Shown in pieces: positions 1 through 10,510 of a stretch of DNA of 64,000 bases; position 1 is the first letter of the stretch; every line of letters begins with the position of its first letter. The notes beneath the pieces were generated by a model that saw only the letters and a program-made list of their open reading frames with translations, did no database searches and was not told the DNA's origin. The DNA comes from Neoceratodus forsteri (Eukaryota > Chordata > Ceratodontiformes > Ceratodontidae). Position numbers and translations under genes: made by a program. The DNA is taken from positions 1,091,691,001 to 1,091,755,000 of the forward strand of contig CM057453.1 of assembly GCA_016271365.2 (NCBI GenBank), in the 5' to 3' direction.

Positions 1-433
1 CCAGAGTATATAAAAGTGTAAACAGATTGATTTTAGAATATTGTGCCCATTTGGCCGTTGGTCTGACAATCTCAGAGCTGCTGCAGAAAACTGATCATGT
101 TATTAATGGAGGCTTGAAATATGAATAGGCACTCTTGGTTGGAAACTACCTCCCATCCTGAGAGTCCCTTGCTTGTCAAGTCAAAGTGTGTTAAGCCCAC
201 ACAATAAGATGTCTGCCAGTCTTACAAGGCAGCAATTCAAATAAATTAAGCTACCATTCCATATTACTGTTGGATAAAAATAAAAAGCTCCAAGTGCCGG
301 AAGTAATGACATTTCTTCCTTGTTTACATTATGAACATATTGCAAAACTTGGATTGACTTTTCAGATCACTGCTTTTTTATTTGTGTTTTAGCTTAATTT
401 GTACTACAGTGTTTCTTTTATGTTGTGTTGCAG

Positions 434-487
434 TACGTCCAAGCAATACTGTAGGCAACATATTTGATGATGCTACAAGTGCACTTG
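434..487 (+). CDS. RAD23B: RAD23B exon preceding the UBA1 exon (first copy)
   Basis: RAD23B is a nuclear and cytoplasmic protein that stabilises XPC in nucleotide excision repair and carries ubiquitinated clients to the proteasome. This 54-nt exon follows a pyrimidine-rich tract ending in TTGCAG and is followed by GTAAGC. Read in the phase required by the next exon it ends in residues NIFDDATSAL, matching the conserved stretch just before UBA1 in vertebrate RAD23B (from memory of the family). It enters and leaves in phase 1: its last G is completed by TG at the start of the exon at 13,438 to make the valine of VTGQ. The 5' half of the exon is less certain because the second copy differs there by indels. 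Confidence 0.8.
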
Positions 488-3035
488 GTAAGCTCCATTT
501 TGTATTTTGTTATATGTTAACTAACCCTCTGGCAGTCAGGTATTCTGGGGCCCTCTACCATGGGGGTGCTGGTGGGACCACTGTGCACAAGTGGAGATGG
601 GGCTGTTTAAATCCATTACCTACAACTTCAGGAAGAAATGCATTGAATCTGTAAATCGTTTTTCCTGTGAAGCTGTTTTATTTTTTTAAGAACGTCTTCC
701 AGGTCTTCTGTTTCAGCGTTACTGATCATTTACTAAACTCACTGTGCATTTCTGATTTACACACTAGTAGTGCGTTTAGAACTTGGAGATGTAGGTCATG
801 CGCATGTTAACCACAGAATTCCATAGAAGAACACAGATGAGTTGTGACAGCAATGCAAGAACTTAGCGTGGGCATAAACTCCAGCATCCAGTTGGAAAAT
901 GGTCTTTAACACCAGAGTGCAAGTCAGAAAAACCCACAGAATTTACTTAAAAGGCCTGTAAAGAATGTGAACCAGTGTTTGAAAGACAGCATTAACAGAA
1001 AAGACAGGCCAGCAATATTGCAGTTCTCCTTTCAAAATTCACTTTTAAATTACATGATGCATTGTGTATGTATCTTTATGCTTGGCAATAAAACTTAATT
1101 TACAAAACAAAATAATTGTCAGCTCATAGGCATTTTAATCAAGCAGTACAGAGTTTATTTGATTTTGCTAAAGGTGTATGCTGCTCCTGTCCTGGGAGCA
1201 GTCACAGCTGATGCATTAATATTATTTGGCAGTACAGGACACCAGAGAAGGACTTAAGTTAATTTGTAAGCAATTTAATTTTGATGTTACACTTTTTTCG
1301 TAGCACTTAGTCCTCTGGATTATAACACAACTTCACTGGCTGTTAACATTAAGTTTTATTAGCACATGAGGAGATATTAACCTGGCAGAGACCACTGGAC
1401 TTCACTTGGGAGGAGCCCTCTTTGTGGGGACAAGTGACCCTAAGTTCTAGAGTGCTCCGTCCATGCAGCTTGTGACTTGTATTGGTCACATTTCAGTCCC
1501 TGAGGATGCCTAAGAGGGAACCCACACCTCAACCCTGTACCATGTTTCGTACCTTTAGACTCATCACAACTCCAGATACCATCACTCTGTTTCCCTACAA
1601 GGTGCTGCAGAAAGGTGCTCACAGCTGGGTGACTCACACCATAATGCTCGGGAGGGGGGGAGTTTACTGGCCTCTGTTACTTGTGTGCCAGAGCTGCTAG
1701 GGCTCAACTTCTACTGTGGAAATCTCTGCAGGCTTGGGGGACGGAGGAGAGAGATTGCCAGGCATATGCAGTGCAAACACTTCTGCCTGCACACTCTTGA
1801 GTCTTCCTAGAGCACTCTCCCACCAAAATGACTCCATCTCCTTTTATCATCTCAAGATGATCATTGGCACAGAGGTTACATATGCAGATGTGTTGACCAT
1901 AAAGGATGACTGACTAGAAGACAGAATTTGACCAGTTTTCCAAATCCTGTTGATTACTGTTATCCAGAATTATTGGATTTGGTTATCGAAGTGACTAGTC
2001 AGCTGGTTCCGTTGATGGTGATGGCCACAAATAGTCTGACATGATGCTAGGTCCACCTCTCTCATGAGTGTCTTTCATAATTTTTTTGTTTTGTTTTTAT
2101 TATGGATGACCCTGCTTCCATTTTGTGACCATAGTTATAATTTCATAATCAAAAGAGCAGTCACTTTATTTATTGGGTGTGCAGGATTCAAAGATGTACC
2201 CTTGAAAATGTGGATGTAACAAGGACTATGCTTCTTAAAAAAGTTTCTTTAACGTCTCTATCTCACATCTGCAGTGCTGCACAGAGCCTTGATAGAAGGG
2301 TGTCTTCTGCCCCCATGCCCTCCCAGAACTGCTCTCACTTGACACTTTCTGTATGAGGAAGTGGAGAGAGAGAGAGAATGGACAGGGAGTTATCGTTGGA
2401 GACAGTCTGCTCTAGTTTTTATGTTACAAATCAACAAGGATCTTACATGGTGCCAGACCATCATATTGCTAGTTGGGATAATAAGGGTTTATGCTGGAGC
2501 CTAATAATCCCACACTGGGACTGACGGGCAGGTTGATCAGGTGGCCCTGGCTGCCCAGCATTCGACTCACTTCCCCTTTTCTACTAACGCAACAAGTTGC
2601 ATTGGCACAGGATTTCATTTTTATTTGTCTGGAAAAGACTCATTGATCCAAGGCTTATTTACATTGAAGTCCTGGAATTAGTGGCATGAGACCACAGATG
2701 CACATTTTCACAAGAAAGTTACACAATGGTTCAGTGTTTGATAATTTAAAATTACAACATGATTATTATAGAGTATAGCTGAGATTATCTAATGCAGCAT
2801 GGCTTGGGCTTGTGCCCTTTGTTTAGGAACCAGCTGTTTATACCAGTAGACCACACGTTAGAGGAGGCTGCAGTGCCTTGGATGTGGGTGTGGAGGGAAT
2901 TCTAGTGGGTAGGGCTGACAAAGTCGAAGGCCTTCCCTGCAGCGTTTCTTTGGGTCCTGGAGATTATTGGGTCCAGAATTTTAGGTGTTCTGAAACCCGA
3001 AATGATGCAGCTGAACTGACCCTAACTGTCAGAAT
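488..3035 (+). other. RAD23B intron, no recognised element
   Basis: AT-rich sequence between the short RAD23B exon and the 3' end of the CR1-like LINE. No conserved coding frame, RNA gene or transposon terminus was recognised. The short open frames here are not supported by codon pattern or by known motifs. A short GA dinucleotide run lies near 2,366-2,375. An AATAAA-like hexamer near 1,087 has no gene context. The stretch recurs at 42,249-44,802 with small indels. Confidence 0.6.
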
Positions 3036-4766
3036 GTACATAGGAACATAAAAAGAAGCCAGCAGAAGGTGGTCATTTGGTCTATTTAGTCTGCTCATAT
3101 TGCCGGGTCCACAGCTTGAACTACAGACCCAGCCCCCCCCCATCCTTTCCATTCTCCCCACCCTTAACCCTTACCTTCCCCCTATGTCTGTCCCAGTGTC
3201 TATTGAGGCCCCCCATTGTCTTAAGATACCACCTCTTCAGGCAGCACATTCCAGCTGACCACCCACCCTCTCGTGAAGAACTTCTTTCTGACCTCCCTTC
3301 AGATGACCCACGCCAGCTTAGGGCTATGTCCTCTCATGTTATGGTTTCTACTCAGCATAAAGAGACCCTCCTTATCCACCCTGTTTATCCTTTCAAGTAC
3401 TTAAAGGTCTCAGTCATGCCCCCACCTCTCCCTCCTGTCCTCCAGGGGTACATGTTGCGCTAACCTCCTCGTATGCCTTACCATGATGATTCATTATCTT
3501 TGTAGCCCTCCTCTGACCGTTTCAGTAGTCTAATGTCCTTTTGAGATGTGGGCATGGACACCAGTACTGAACTTCATATTGCAGGTGTGGCTTTACCAGT
3601 GACCTGTACAAAGGGCAGTATGAATGACCTCTTTCCCTACTGCTAATCTCCCTAGCTATGTATCCTAGCATCTTGTTTGCCCTTGCCGCTGCCCTCTTGC
3701 ACTGCACAATATGTTTTAGGTCACTAGTGATCGTTACTCCCAAGTTGTCATCCTCTGTTGCAGATTCCCTGACCCCTCCCAGGTAGTACTCTGTCCTGAG
3801 ATTCTTGGCTCCAATGTATATAACTTTGCAGTTCTCGTCATTGAAGCCTAACTGCCAGATCCTGGACTACCTCTCAGGCTTTTTCAGATTGTCCTGTAGG
3901 TCCTGTATCCCTTCTGCTGAGTCCACCTTTTCACAGAACTTGGTGTCATCTGTGAATAGACCCATTTTACCCTTACTATCATCCCCAATGTCACTGAAGA
4001 TGTTGAACAGTCCTAGCACCAAACCCTGTGGGACCACACTGGTGACCTCTCTACTGCTAGATAACTGCCCGCTACCACCCTCTGGGTTCTGTCCCTCAGC
4101 CAGTTTTTCACGCATCTGGTCATCTTCTCCCCAACCCTGAAATCCGCCAACTTCCTGATCAACCTCTTGTAGGGTACATAATTAAAGGCCTTGGTGAAAT
4201 CCAGATAGAGTATTTCTGTTGCTTGGTCCCTTCCTGCTGTCTTCTTGACCCAGTCAATGAAGCTGATCTGATTCGTGTGACACAATTCCACCCCCCCCCC
4301 AAATAAACCCATGCTGCCTCACATCCGAAAGACCATGCTCCTCTAAGATACTCTCTCAACTTTCCCTTATGTATGATCTCTATGAGCTTGCACATAATTG
4401 AGGTCACAGTGACTGGCCTGTAATTCCCTGGGTCATCCCTGAGGTCGCTCTTCTGTAGGGGTACCACACGTGCCATTCTCCAGTCCTGCGATACCACTCC
4501 TGACTCTAGTGAACTGTTGAATATGCCTTCCAGTGGCCTTGCAAGCTCCTCTGCCAGTTTCCTTAGTTCTCTTGGTTGTACACCATCTGGACCTGGTGAT
4601 TTGTCCACCTTCTGTGCTAGCAGCTCTTCCCTCACTCTATCCCCTCTATCACTACATCCATGCTACCCCCCAAACGCCTCTTTTTTTCTTCCTGTAGGCA
4701 CTGGTCTGTCTTTTACCTGGTGAAGATGGAGCGGAAAGATTCATTTAGTAACTCTGATTTCCCTCG
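3036..4766 (-). mobile_element. CR1-like LINE, 3' part (reverse transcriptase to 3' end)
   Basis: On the minus strand this encodes the reverse-transcriptase part of a non-LTR retrotransposon of CR1/L3 type. Recognisable pieces are a KSPGPDGVQPREL block (about 4,590), the DDPGNYRPV block (about 4,420), a membrane-proximal VPQGLVLG block (about 4,035) and the C-terminal DLKHIVQCKRAAARANKMLG region (about 3,700). The 3' end lies near 3,036 and finishes in a tail related to ATGTTCCT, as in CR1-like elements. The frame is broken by indels. DIRS-A1 is inserted at 4,766; the 5' continuation is at 10,511-11,225. On the RAD23B sense strand this is antisense intronic DNA. Confidence 0.85.
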
Positions 4767-4925
4767 TTCTAGGGACATGGATATGATGTCCAATCCAACT
4801 TATTGGCAGGTTCCTTGCCGCTTTAAATCTTGCGGAAGGTCTTCAAGCTGGCTCCTCCCACCCACCGGGTGGTAAAACTCCTCGCCCGCATGGCGCCAGA
4901 TCTTCCTTACCGCTTGGAAGCTCAG
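4767..4925 (+). repeat. DIRS-A1 left inverted terminal repeat
   Basis: The segment starting GTTCTAGGGACATGGATATG and running through CTTATTGGCAGGTTCC to the GCGCCAGATCT block is the near-perfect inverse of 10,340-10,510. The outermost bases match the left end of DIRS-A2 at 23,175, which sets the boundary. Confidence 0.85.
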
Positions 4926-5024
4926 GTTCCCTCCTTAGCGCTCTGCGTTTAGACTGGATCCCTACCGGCTTGGTTCGCCGAAATTGGTTTCAAGTTTTCT
5001 AAACTTTGTTCTCATCTTCCTCGC

Positions 5025-5880
5025 GGCCTGCGATAGACAAATCTATTCCCGGCTTTGGAGTGCCCTTGCGGGCAAGAAAATGTCCAGAGACGGATCCGCA
5101 CTCCATGCGTCTACTGTCTGGGCCTGAGATCACGACCCGCGAGGCCTGCGAGTTGTGCCGCTCTTTCTCGACCGCGTCCTGGATGATCGTGCTGCCCGAT
5201 TGAAGTTCGGGCGCCCGGAGAAGCGTTACTCACCGGTAAAATCAAGAGGCTCGTTGGGCGGTGTCTGCAGCGGCTGGCTCGGCTGAGCAGCTCGAGCAGA
5301 TGATCGCCCTCGAGGAGGAGGCGGCCCAGGCCACATCTTCCTCCTCCTTGGCCGTGGCATTTATCCCGCTCCTCGAGTTCCTCGTATATGGCTTCGTTCA
5401 AGGAGCTTTGTCAGTCCCTTTCCACGAAGGGAGAGGGGCCATCGGGACATTCTTCTCGGCCCAAGAAGAAGGAGTCGAAGGGTAAGTCCCACCGTTGGCG
5501 TTCATGGGAGCGGGAGAGGTCTCCTTCCCCGTCAGCTGACCGTCGACTTTGGTCGAAGTTGCGGCTCAGGCCGCTGGCTTCTCTGTGTCCCCGTCAGGCC
5601 AGCCTGCCGAGACTCCCGTCGACGCAGTTGAGATTTTTCTCGATCCGTAAGACGGGCTGTCGACTGGTGAAGCCGACAACCCACCTTCACTGGTTCCCCC
5701 GGTGGAGACCGAGGATCTGCCGCGCCCGGGCCGCAGTCCTGGTTAGAAGTGCCGAGCGAGGGAAGAGCAGGTGTCCCCGGCCCCTTCCCAGACCCGCCCT
5801 CGGTCCCCGGGTCTCGGACTTCATCTTGGTCAAGCCGTTCCCGCCGACATCGGCAGTTTCGGTCTCGATACCAAAGTAAG
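5025..5880 (+). pseudogene. DIRS-A1 gag N-terminal part, frameshifted
   Basis: Read across several frames, this region encodes the start of a DIRS Gag: a CLG-x2-H-x4-C-x2-C type cysteine/histidine cluster (about 5,115-5,160), then an ARLKFGRPEK block and a serine/arginine-rich stretch. No single frame stays open. The equivalent in DIRS-A2 begins at 23,494. Gag is expected to package the element RNA. The assignment rests on position and on similarity between the elements in this window. Confidence 0.55.
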
Positions 5881-6062
5881 CGGCGACACCGTTCCTCCTC
5901 GTCCTCTTCCTTGGATGAGGGGAGGCTTCGCGTAATTACGTCGGCGCACGAGGAGCTTATGTGGCAGCAGTTGCTGTTGTCCGGGTCTAAGCCGCGCCAG
6001 CCCAGACCTCGGCCATCAAGTAGCTGTCGCCCGACGACCGAGCAACCACTGCCTCAGTCGAG

Positions 6063-7292
6063 TTGCCCGTTCCAGGGCCAGTTGCTCAGCCAAAACCAGC
6101 TGCTCCACCGATTGTGGTGGAACCTCCGCCTCCACAACCGAAGTCTGGGGCATCGACCAAGGATTCTCAGTCGGGTCACAGCCTGCCCCACAGGTTGTCG
6201 GTCACCCTCACTCCCGACCGTCCTTGGCAGGTGGAGGGTGGCTTAGGGCCGAGGCAGCTCTTCGCAGACTTTTTGGAATCTGACGACGACTCCTCCCTGT
6301 TCTCCAGGCAGGTCGACCTGGAGTCCTCCAGGGGCCAGTCATTGGACGATAGCCCATCGCCCTTCTTGGGTCTGTTTCGACTCATCTCGGAGTCCACCGG
6401 GATGCAGCTCGAGCCCTTGTCCAAACAGGCCAAGTATCCCCTGGCGGAGATACTGGACCGAGGGGATTCCCCCACGGAGGCCTTTCCGGTGGCTGAGGCC
6501 ATTGTCGGCCCAGCCTTGGAGCTTTGGCAGCGGCCTGCTTCCTGTCCTGCGCCCTCGGCCAGGATGGCCAGGAAGTATGCGGTCCCTACCAGTTCTTTGC
6601 CCGGTTTCTCGGAGCACCCCTCTGCCGAGGGGTTAGTCACCGACAGCATTTTCCGGCGTTCCGGTAACGCTCGGGATGTGGATAAGCCCCCCGACAAAGA
6701 GTCCAAAAAGCTGGACTTTGCCGGGCTCAAGGTGTACGCTGCGTCCTCCCTCAGCCTCCGACAGGCCAGCTCGGCCGTTCTGATGGCACACTTCTCCCAC
6801 GCCCTCTTGGGCTCCCTGGATGAGGTTGTCCCTCATCTCCCGACCGACCTGCAGACCACGGTCCGCCAGGTGTGGGACCAGGGTAGGGCGGTGGCGAAGC
6901 AGCAGCTTCAGACTGCTCTGGACATAGGTGATTCCTGTGCCAGGTCAGTAGCGGCCGCCATGGCCATGCGCCGCAGGGCATGGCTGAGGATATCCACCTT
7001 CACAGCGGATATCCAGCACAAGTTGGCGGATGTCCCCTTCTTGGGGACTGAAATATTCGGCCCTGGAGTGGAGGGACACCTCCAGCGGATCGAGAAGTCC
7101 AGTGCCCCCCTGGACTCTGTCACCTCCGCCCAGAGGGACAAAGGCCGCCGTCAGCAACAGCAGAAGTCCTTTCTTCCTTCGGCCCCTGCATCTCGACTGG
7201 CCCAGCAGCACCAGCAACAGGGCCCAGCAGGCTCGCGCTGGCGTCCCACACCCAAGCCGGGCGGCTTCCTCCAACAGGAAGCAAGGAAGTAA
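6063..7292 (+). CDS. DIRS-A1 Gag, main open part
   Basis: An open frame of 409 codons covering the middle and C-terminal part of a DIRS Gag protein. Typical Gag blocks are visible: SESTGM (about residue 110), DKESKKLDFAGLKVYAAS (about 210), MAHFSHALLGSLDEV (about 240), a long helix-rich region with VAKQQLQTALDIGDSC (about 280) and QHKLADVPFLG (about 320). The tail is rich in glutamine, arginine and serine. The first methionine is not the natural start; the protein begins upstream in broken frames. In the second copy the same frame is broken near 48,235 and again after 48,720, so indels between the copies decide whether it looks intact. Confidence 0.8.
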   Translation: MPVPGPVAQPKPAAPPIVVEPPPPQPKSGASTKDSQSGHSLPHRLSVTLTPDRPWQVEGGLGPRQLFADFLESDDDSSLFSRQVDLESSRGQSLDDSPSPFLGLFRLISESTGMQLEPLSKQAKYPLAEILDRGDSPTEAFPVAEAIVGPALELWQRPASCPAPSARMARKYAVPTSSLPGFSEHPSAEGLVTDSIFRRSGNARDVDKPPDKESKKLDFAGLKVYAASSLSLRQASSAVLMAHFSHALLGSLDEVVPHLPTDLQTTVRQVWDQGRAVAKQQLQTALDIGDSCARSVAAAMAMRRRAWLRISTFTADIQHKLADVPFLGTEIFGPGVEGHLQRIEKSSAPLDSVTSAQRDKGRRQQQQKSFLPSAPASRLAQQHQQQGPAGSRWRPTPKPGGFLQQEARK

Positions 7293-7399
7293 GGCCAGGA
7301 GGTCCTCGGCGGTTCCTCCTCCAAGCCTGCCCAGTGATGGGCTGAGGGTGCTGCCCATAGCCTCGTCACTCCCCCGGGTTCCCCTGGGGACGGCCCGCC

Positions 7400-8200
7400 A
7401 CTTCTTTTCCACCTGGTCCGCTATCACCACGGACCGCTGGGTGTTGGAGGTGGTAAGAAAAGGCCTGCCTCTGGAGTTCGAGCAGGCTCCTCTCTTTCGA
7501 GCCGCCGCCTTGGCCACAGGGTCCGCGAGCCTCGCTGTCGGCCCCCGAGTCGCATATTGCCCTGCTCCCGAAAAGAGGTGATTCAGGAAGGTGATGGATC
7601 CTCCTCCAGACCCGGGTTTGTGTCCAGGTACTTCCTGGTCCCAAAACGGACGGGGGGCTGGCGCCCCATTCTCGACCTGCACGACCTGAACAAGTTCCTA
7701 AGGTCTCGAACCTTCAGGATGGTCACTCTGGCTCAGATAATCCCATCCATGGAACGAGGCATGTGGTTCTGTTCCCTGGACTTCCAGGACGCGTTCTTTC
7801 ACGTCCCGATCCGTCCGTCTCATCAAATATTCCTCCACTTCAGAGCAGAGGGATCCCTTTATGAGTTCCGGGCCATGCCCTTCGGCCTCTCCCAAGCTCC
7901 CAGGGTCTTCACCAAATGCATGGCAGTGGTGACTGCATTCCTGCGGCGCCGAAGGGTCCGGGTGTACCCCTACCTGGACAACTGCCTGATTGCAGCGCCC
8001 TCCAGAGCGGAGGCGGAGCGGTCCAGAGATCTGGCCCTCCAGGTTTGCTCTCAGATTGGCCTCCTCATCAACGAGGCCAAGTCGGAACTCGTGCTGAAGC
8101 AGGTGATACTCTTCATCGGGGCAGAGCTTGACTCTCTTCGAGCCAGAGCTCGGCTCCCAGCAGACAGGGCCGAGGTTCTTTCCTCCTTTACCCAGTCATT
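7400..8200 (+). pseudogene. DIRS-A1 reverse transcriptase
   Basis: The reverse transcriptase is best seen in the frame open from 7,557 to 8,573. Blocks in order: SRYFLVPKRTGGWRPILDLH (fingers), SLDFQDAFFHVPI with the first catalytic aspartate (about 7,780), PFGLSQAPRVFTKC (about 7,880) and YPYLDNCL (about 7,970). The last block should be YLDD, so the second aspartate of the active site is asparagine here. The upstream part (about 7,400-7,560: TTDRWVLEVV, then LPLEFEQAPL) lies in another frame, so the gene is frameshifted. It would synthesise DNA from the element RNA. The D-to-N change alone is expected to abolish polymerase activity. Confidence 0.88.
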
Positions 8201-8399
8201 TCTGGTTGGGCAATTGCGCCCTGCCCGGGACTTCCTGGGCCTCATGGCGGCCTGCACCAGTGTGGTCCGTTGGGCCTGTTGGTACATGCGTCCCCTTCAA
8301 TGGGGACTGGCCAGCCAGTGGTCACAACGCTGCGATCCATTGGACCAGCCCATGACAGTGACCCAGGAGATGTGGAATGCTCTCCAATGGTGGATCGTT

Positions 8400-8820
8400 C
8401 CAGCACATCTGCAGGAGGGCATCCTGTCGTCAGCCTCGAGCCAACGGTCTCTCTTGACGATGCATCTCTGGGTTGGGGTGCCCATCTGGGGGAGCACCGA
8501 GCGCACGGCCTCTGGTCTCCTCGGGAGTCCCGATGCCATATCAACCTGCTGGAGCTCCGAGCGGTCCGTCTAGCTCTCAACGCCTTCGCTCCATTTCTAC
8601 GGGGTCAAGTGGTTCAGGTCCAGATGGACAACACCACGACCATGTACTGTCTGAACCGCCAGGGCGAGACGCGCTCCATGCTGTTATGCAAGGAAGCTCT
8701 CCGCATATGGTCCCTCGTGTGCAGCCTGGAGGCAGATCTCCTAGACATTCACGTGGCAGGAGCCTCCAACACCCTGGCCAATGCCCTAAGTTGGATAGGG
8801 GCTGCTTCTCACGAGTGGTC
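8400..8820 (+). pseudogene. DIRS-A1 RNase H domain
   Basis: This follows the RT in the frame open 8,270-9,235. Core motifs of DIRS RNase H are visible: DASLGWGAHLGEH (first acidic block), HINLLELRAVRLALNAF with the catalytic glutamate (about 8,550) and VQVQMDNTTTMYCLNRQG with the next aspartate (about 8,625). The later block VAGASNTLANALS ends the domain near 8,790. A frameshift near 8,455 separates it from the RT frame. The role is to remove the RNA strand during reverse transcription. Confidence 0.82.
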
Positions 8821-9224
8821 TCTCCTGCCGGAGGTAGTACAAGATCTGTTCTCCCACTGGGGCACGCCTCAGGTGGACCTGTTCGCCTCCAGGGAGAATG
8901 TGAAGCTAAGACTGTTTCATGCCCGCCCCCCTCAGCAGGGCTCGCTGCAGGGGGATGCCTTCTCGAGGCCGTGGACCCCGGGCCTCTTCTATGCCTTTCC
9001 CCCATTTCCCTTGATCCACAAGGTGCTTCTCAAGGCGAGGAGGGACAGGGCGCAGGTGATTCTGGTAGCCCCAGACTGGCCCCACCAGTTCTGGTATCCA
9101 GATCTCCTCAGTCTCAGCTCCAGGCTCCCGAGGCGGCTTCCAGCCCGCCCGGACCTGATCTCGGTCAACCAGGGGAAGGTATTCCATTCAGACCTTCATT
9201 CCCTGCACCTGACAGCCTGGTTCC

Positions 9225-10250
9225 TGAGCGGCTAGAGTTCCAGGCCTTGGGTCTTTCCGACGAGGTCCTCAACGTCGTTGAGGCGTCCCGTAAGGAGTCA
9301 ACCAGGAAATGCTATGCCTTTAAGTGGAAGAGATTCTCCATTTGGTGTCAGGGGAAGGACTTGGACCCTTCCGCCTGTCCCTTGGCTAGCATTCTGGACT
9401 ACCTGTGGTCCCTTTCTCAGCAAGGGCTTCGGTCGACGACCCTTAAGGTGCACCTGGCAACCATCTCTACTTACCGGGTGCGGGCCGGGAAGCAGTCAGT
9501 GGCACAGGAGAAGGTAGTTGGGTGCTTTTTCAAAGGCCTTGACCACATTTCCTCTCCGGTGTGAGAACCTCCACCTCTGTGGGATCTACTGCTGGTATTG
9601 GCCAAGCTCATGGGCAAGCCATTTGAATCGATGCACAGGTGCGATATTTCCCACCTGTTGTGAAAGACTGCCTTCTTGGTGACTATCACGTCAGCCAGAA
9701 GGATGGGAGAGCTCCAGGCGCTTTCCATAGAGTCTCCTTATGTGGTCTTCCAGAGGGACAAGGTTGTCCTGCGCCCCACCCGAAATTCCTTCCGAAGGTG
9801 GTGTCGGAGTTTCACCTTAACCAGGTGTTGACTCTGCCAGTGTTCTACCCAGTCACACCGGAGTGAGATATAGGCTCATGCTGGACCCTAGGCAGGCACT
9901 CGCTTATTATAAGGGCGGGCTGAAGTTAGGGAGAGGTTCAAGCAGCTGTTTGTCACCCTACGCTGAGCCACACCTGGCAGACCTGCAGCCAAGCGGATGA
10001 TAAGCAGGTGGGTCACCTCCTGCATAGAGCTCTGCTATAGGTTGGTGGGCATGGAGCCTCCCAGAGGGATAAGAGCTCATTCTACCCGCCATACCATTGC
10101 ATCAGTAGCTGCTTCCAGGGATGTCCCTATCCAGGATATCTGCAGGGCTGCTACCTGGAAGTCGGCACATACCTTTATTACCCACTACCACATCGACCTT
10201 GAGTCAGGATGCTGGTTTTGGGGCCTCAGTTCTCAGTTTCTATTTACTCA
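9225..10250 (+). pseudogene. DIRS-A1 tyrosine recombinase
   Basis: The recombinase integrates the circular DNA copy. The N-terminal core-binding half (KESTRKCYAFKWKRFSIWC, then ILDYLWSL) is open to about 9,564. The catalytic half is split over several frames: a TSARRMGELQAL arginine box (about 9,690-9,725), an HSTRHTIASVAASRDVP box (H-x-x-R, about 10,078), ICRAATWKSAHTF and THYHIDL with the nucleophilic tyrosine (about 10,180). All the main catalytic residues can be seen, but stop codons and frameshifts between 9,560 and 9,997 break the gene. The corresponding region of the second copy (51,000-52,011) carries different indels. Confidence 0.88.
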
Positions 10251-10306
10251 TCTGTAACAGGAGTTCTAGGAAAGGTATATAGTTGTTCATCCCACCGCGA
10301 CCCACC
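10251..10306 (+). repeat. DIRS-A1 internal complementary region (partial)
   Basis: The sequence starting CTGTAACAGGAGTTCTAGG is the inverse of the outermost right end (10,460-10,510). In DIRS elements this region templates circle closure by pairing with both element ends. Only the part complementary to the right end is present. The left-end complement seen in DIRS-A2 (29,012-29,055) is missing, probably through an internal deletion of roughly 130 bp. Confidence 0.75.
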
Positions 10307-10339
10307 CGACCTCCCTCGGCCGGCCTTTAACCTGGTTTC

Positions 10340-10510
10340 CAGCGGCTAGATCTGGCGTCATGGGAGTGGAGCTGAGAGTTTTACCACCTGGGTGGGTGGA
10401 GGAGCCAGCTTGAAGACCTTCCGCAAGATTTAAAGCTGCAAGGAACCTGCCAATAAGTGTGGATGAACAACATATACCATTCCTAGAACTCCTGTTACAG
10501 GTGAGTAACC
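10340..10510 (+). repeat. DIRS-A1 right inverted terminal repeat and extension
   Basis: The inverse of 4,767-4,925, extended outward by about 50 bases ending in ACAGGTGAGTAACC. The extension is the inverse of the internal complementary region at 10,251-10,306. Confidence 0.85.

Larger units (their letters stand above)
4767..10510 (+). mobile_element. DIRS retrotransposon A1 (first copy)
   Basis: A tyrosine-recombinase retrotransposon of about 5.74 kb, with inverted terminal repeats, gag, reverse transcriptase, RNase H and tyrosine recombinase in DIRS order. DIRS elements integrate as circles by a recombinase, not an integrase, and make no target duplication. This agrees with the sequence: the LINE reading frame on either side (4,766 and 10,511) continues in frame without lost or repeated bases. 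It is interrupted by several frameshifts and its RT active site is altered, so it is judged inactive. A second copy lies at 46,515-52,263. Confidence 0.93.

Noticed and set aside
1080..1095. Polyadenylation site
   Set aside because: A lone AATAAA-like hexamer inside an intron with no upstream gene end or downstream GT-rich element recognised.
1482..1913. Open frames of 65-72 codons in the first intron
   Set aside because: No conserved motif or splice context, and the frames are changed by indels between the two copies.
6176..7682. Long open frames on the minus strand across DIRS-A1 gag
   Set aside because: They lie opposite a GC-rich coding frame and have low-complexity, arginine- and glycine-rich products without known motifs. 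They are shadows of the + strand gag.
8473..9564. A 363-codon frame overlapping RNase H and the recombinase
   Set aside because: Only its last third (EVLNVVEASRKESTRK onward) is real recombinase. The rest is an out-of-frame reading of RNase H, joined to it by a frameshift.
4767..10510. Endogenous retrovirus or other LTR element
   Set aside because: Terminal repeats are inverted, not direct; there is no protease, integrase or envelope; a tyrosine recombinase is present. This is DIRS.
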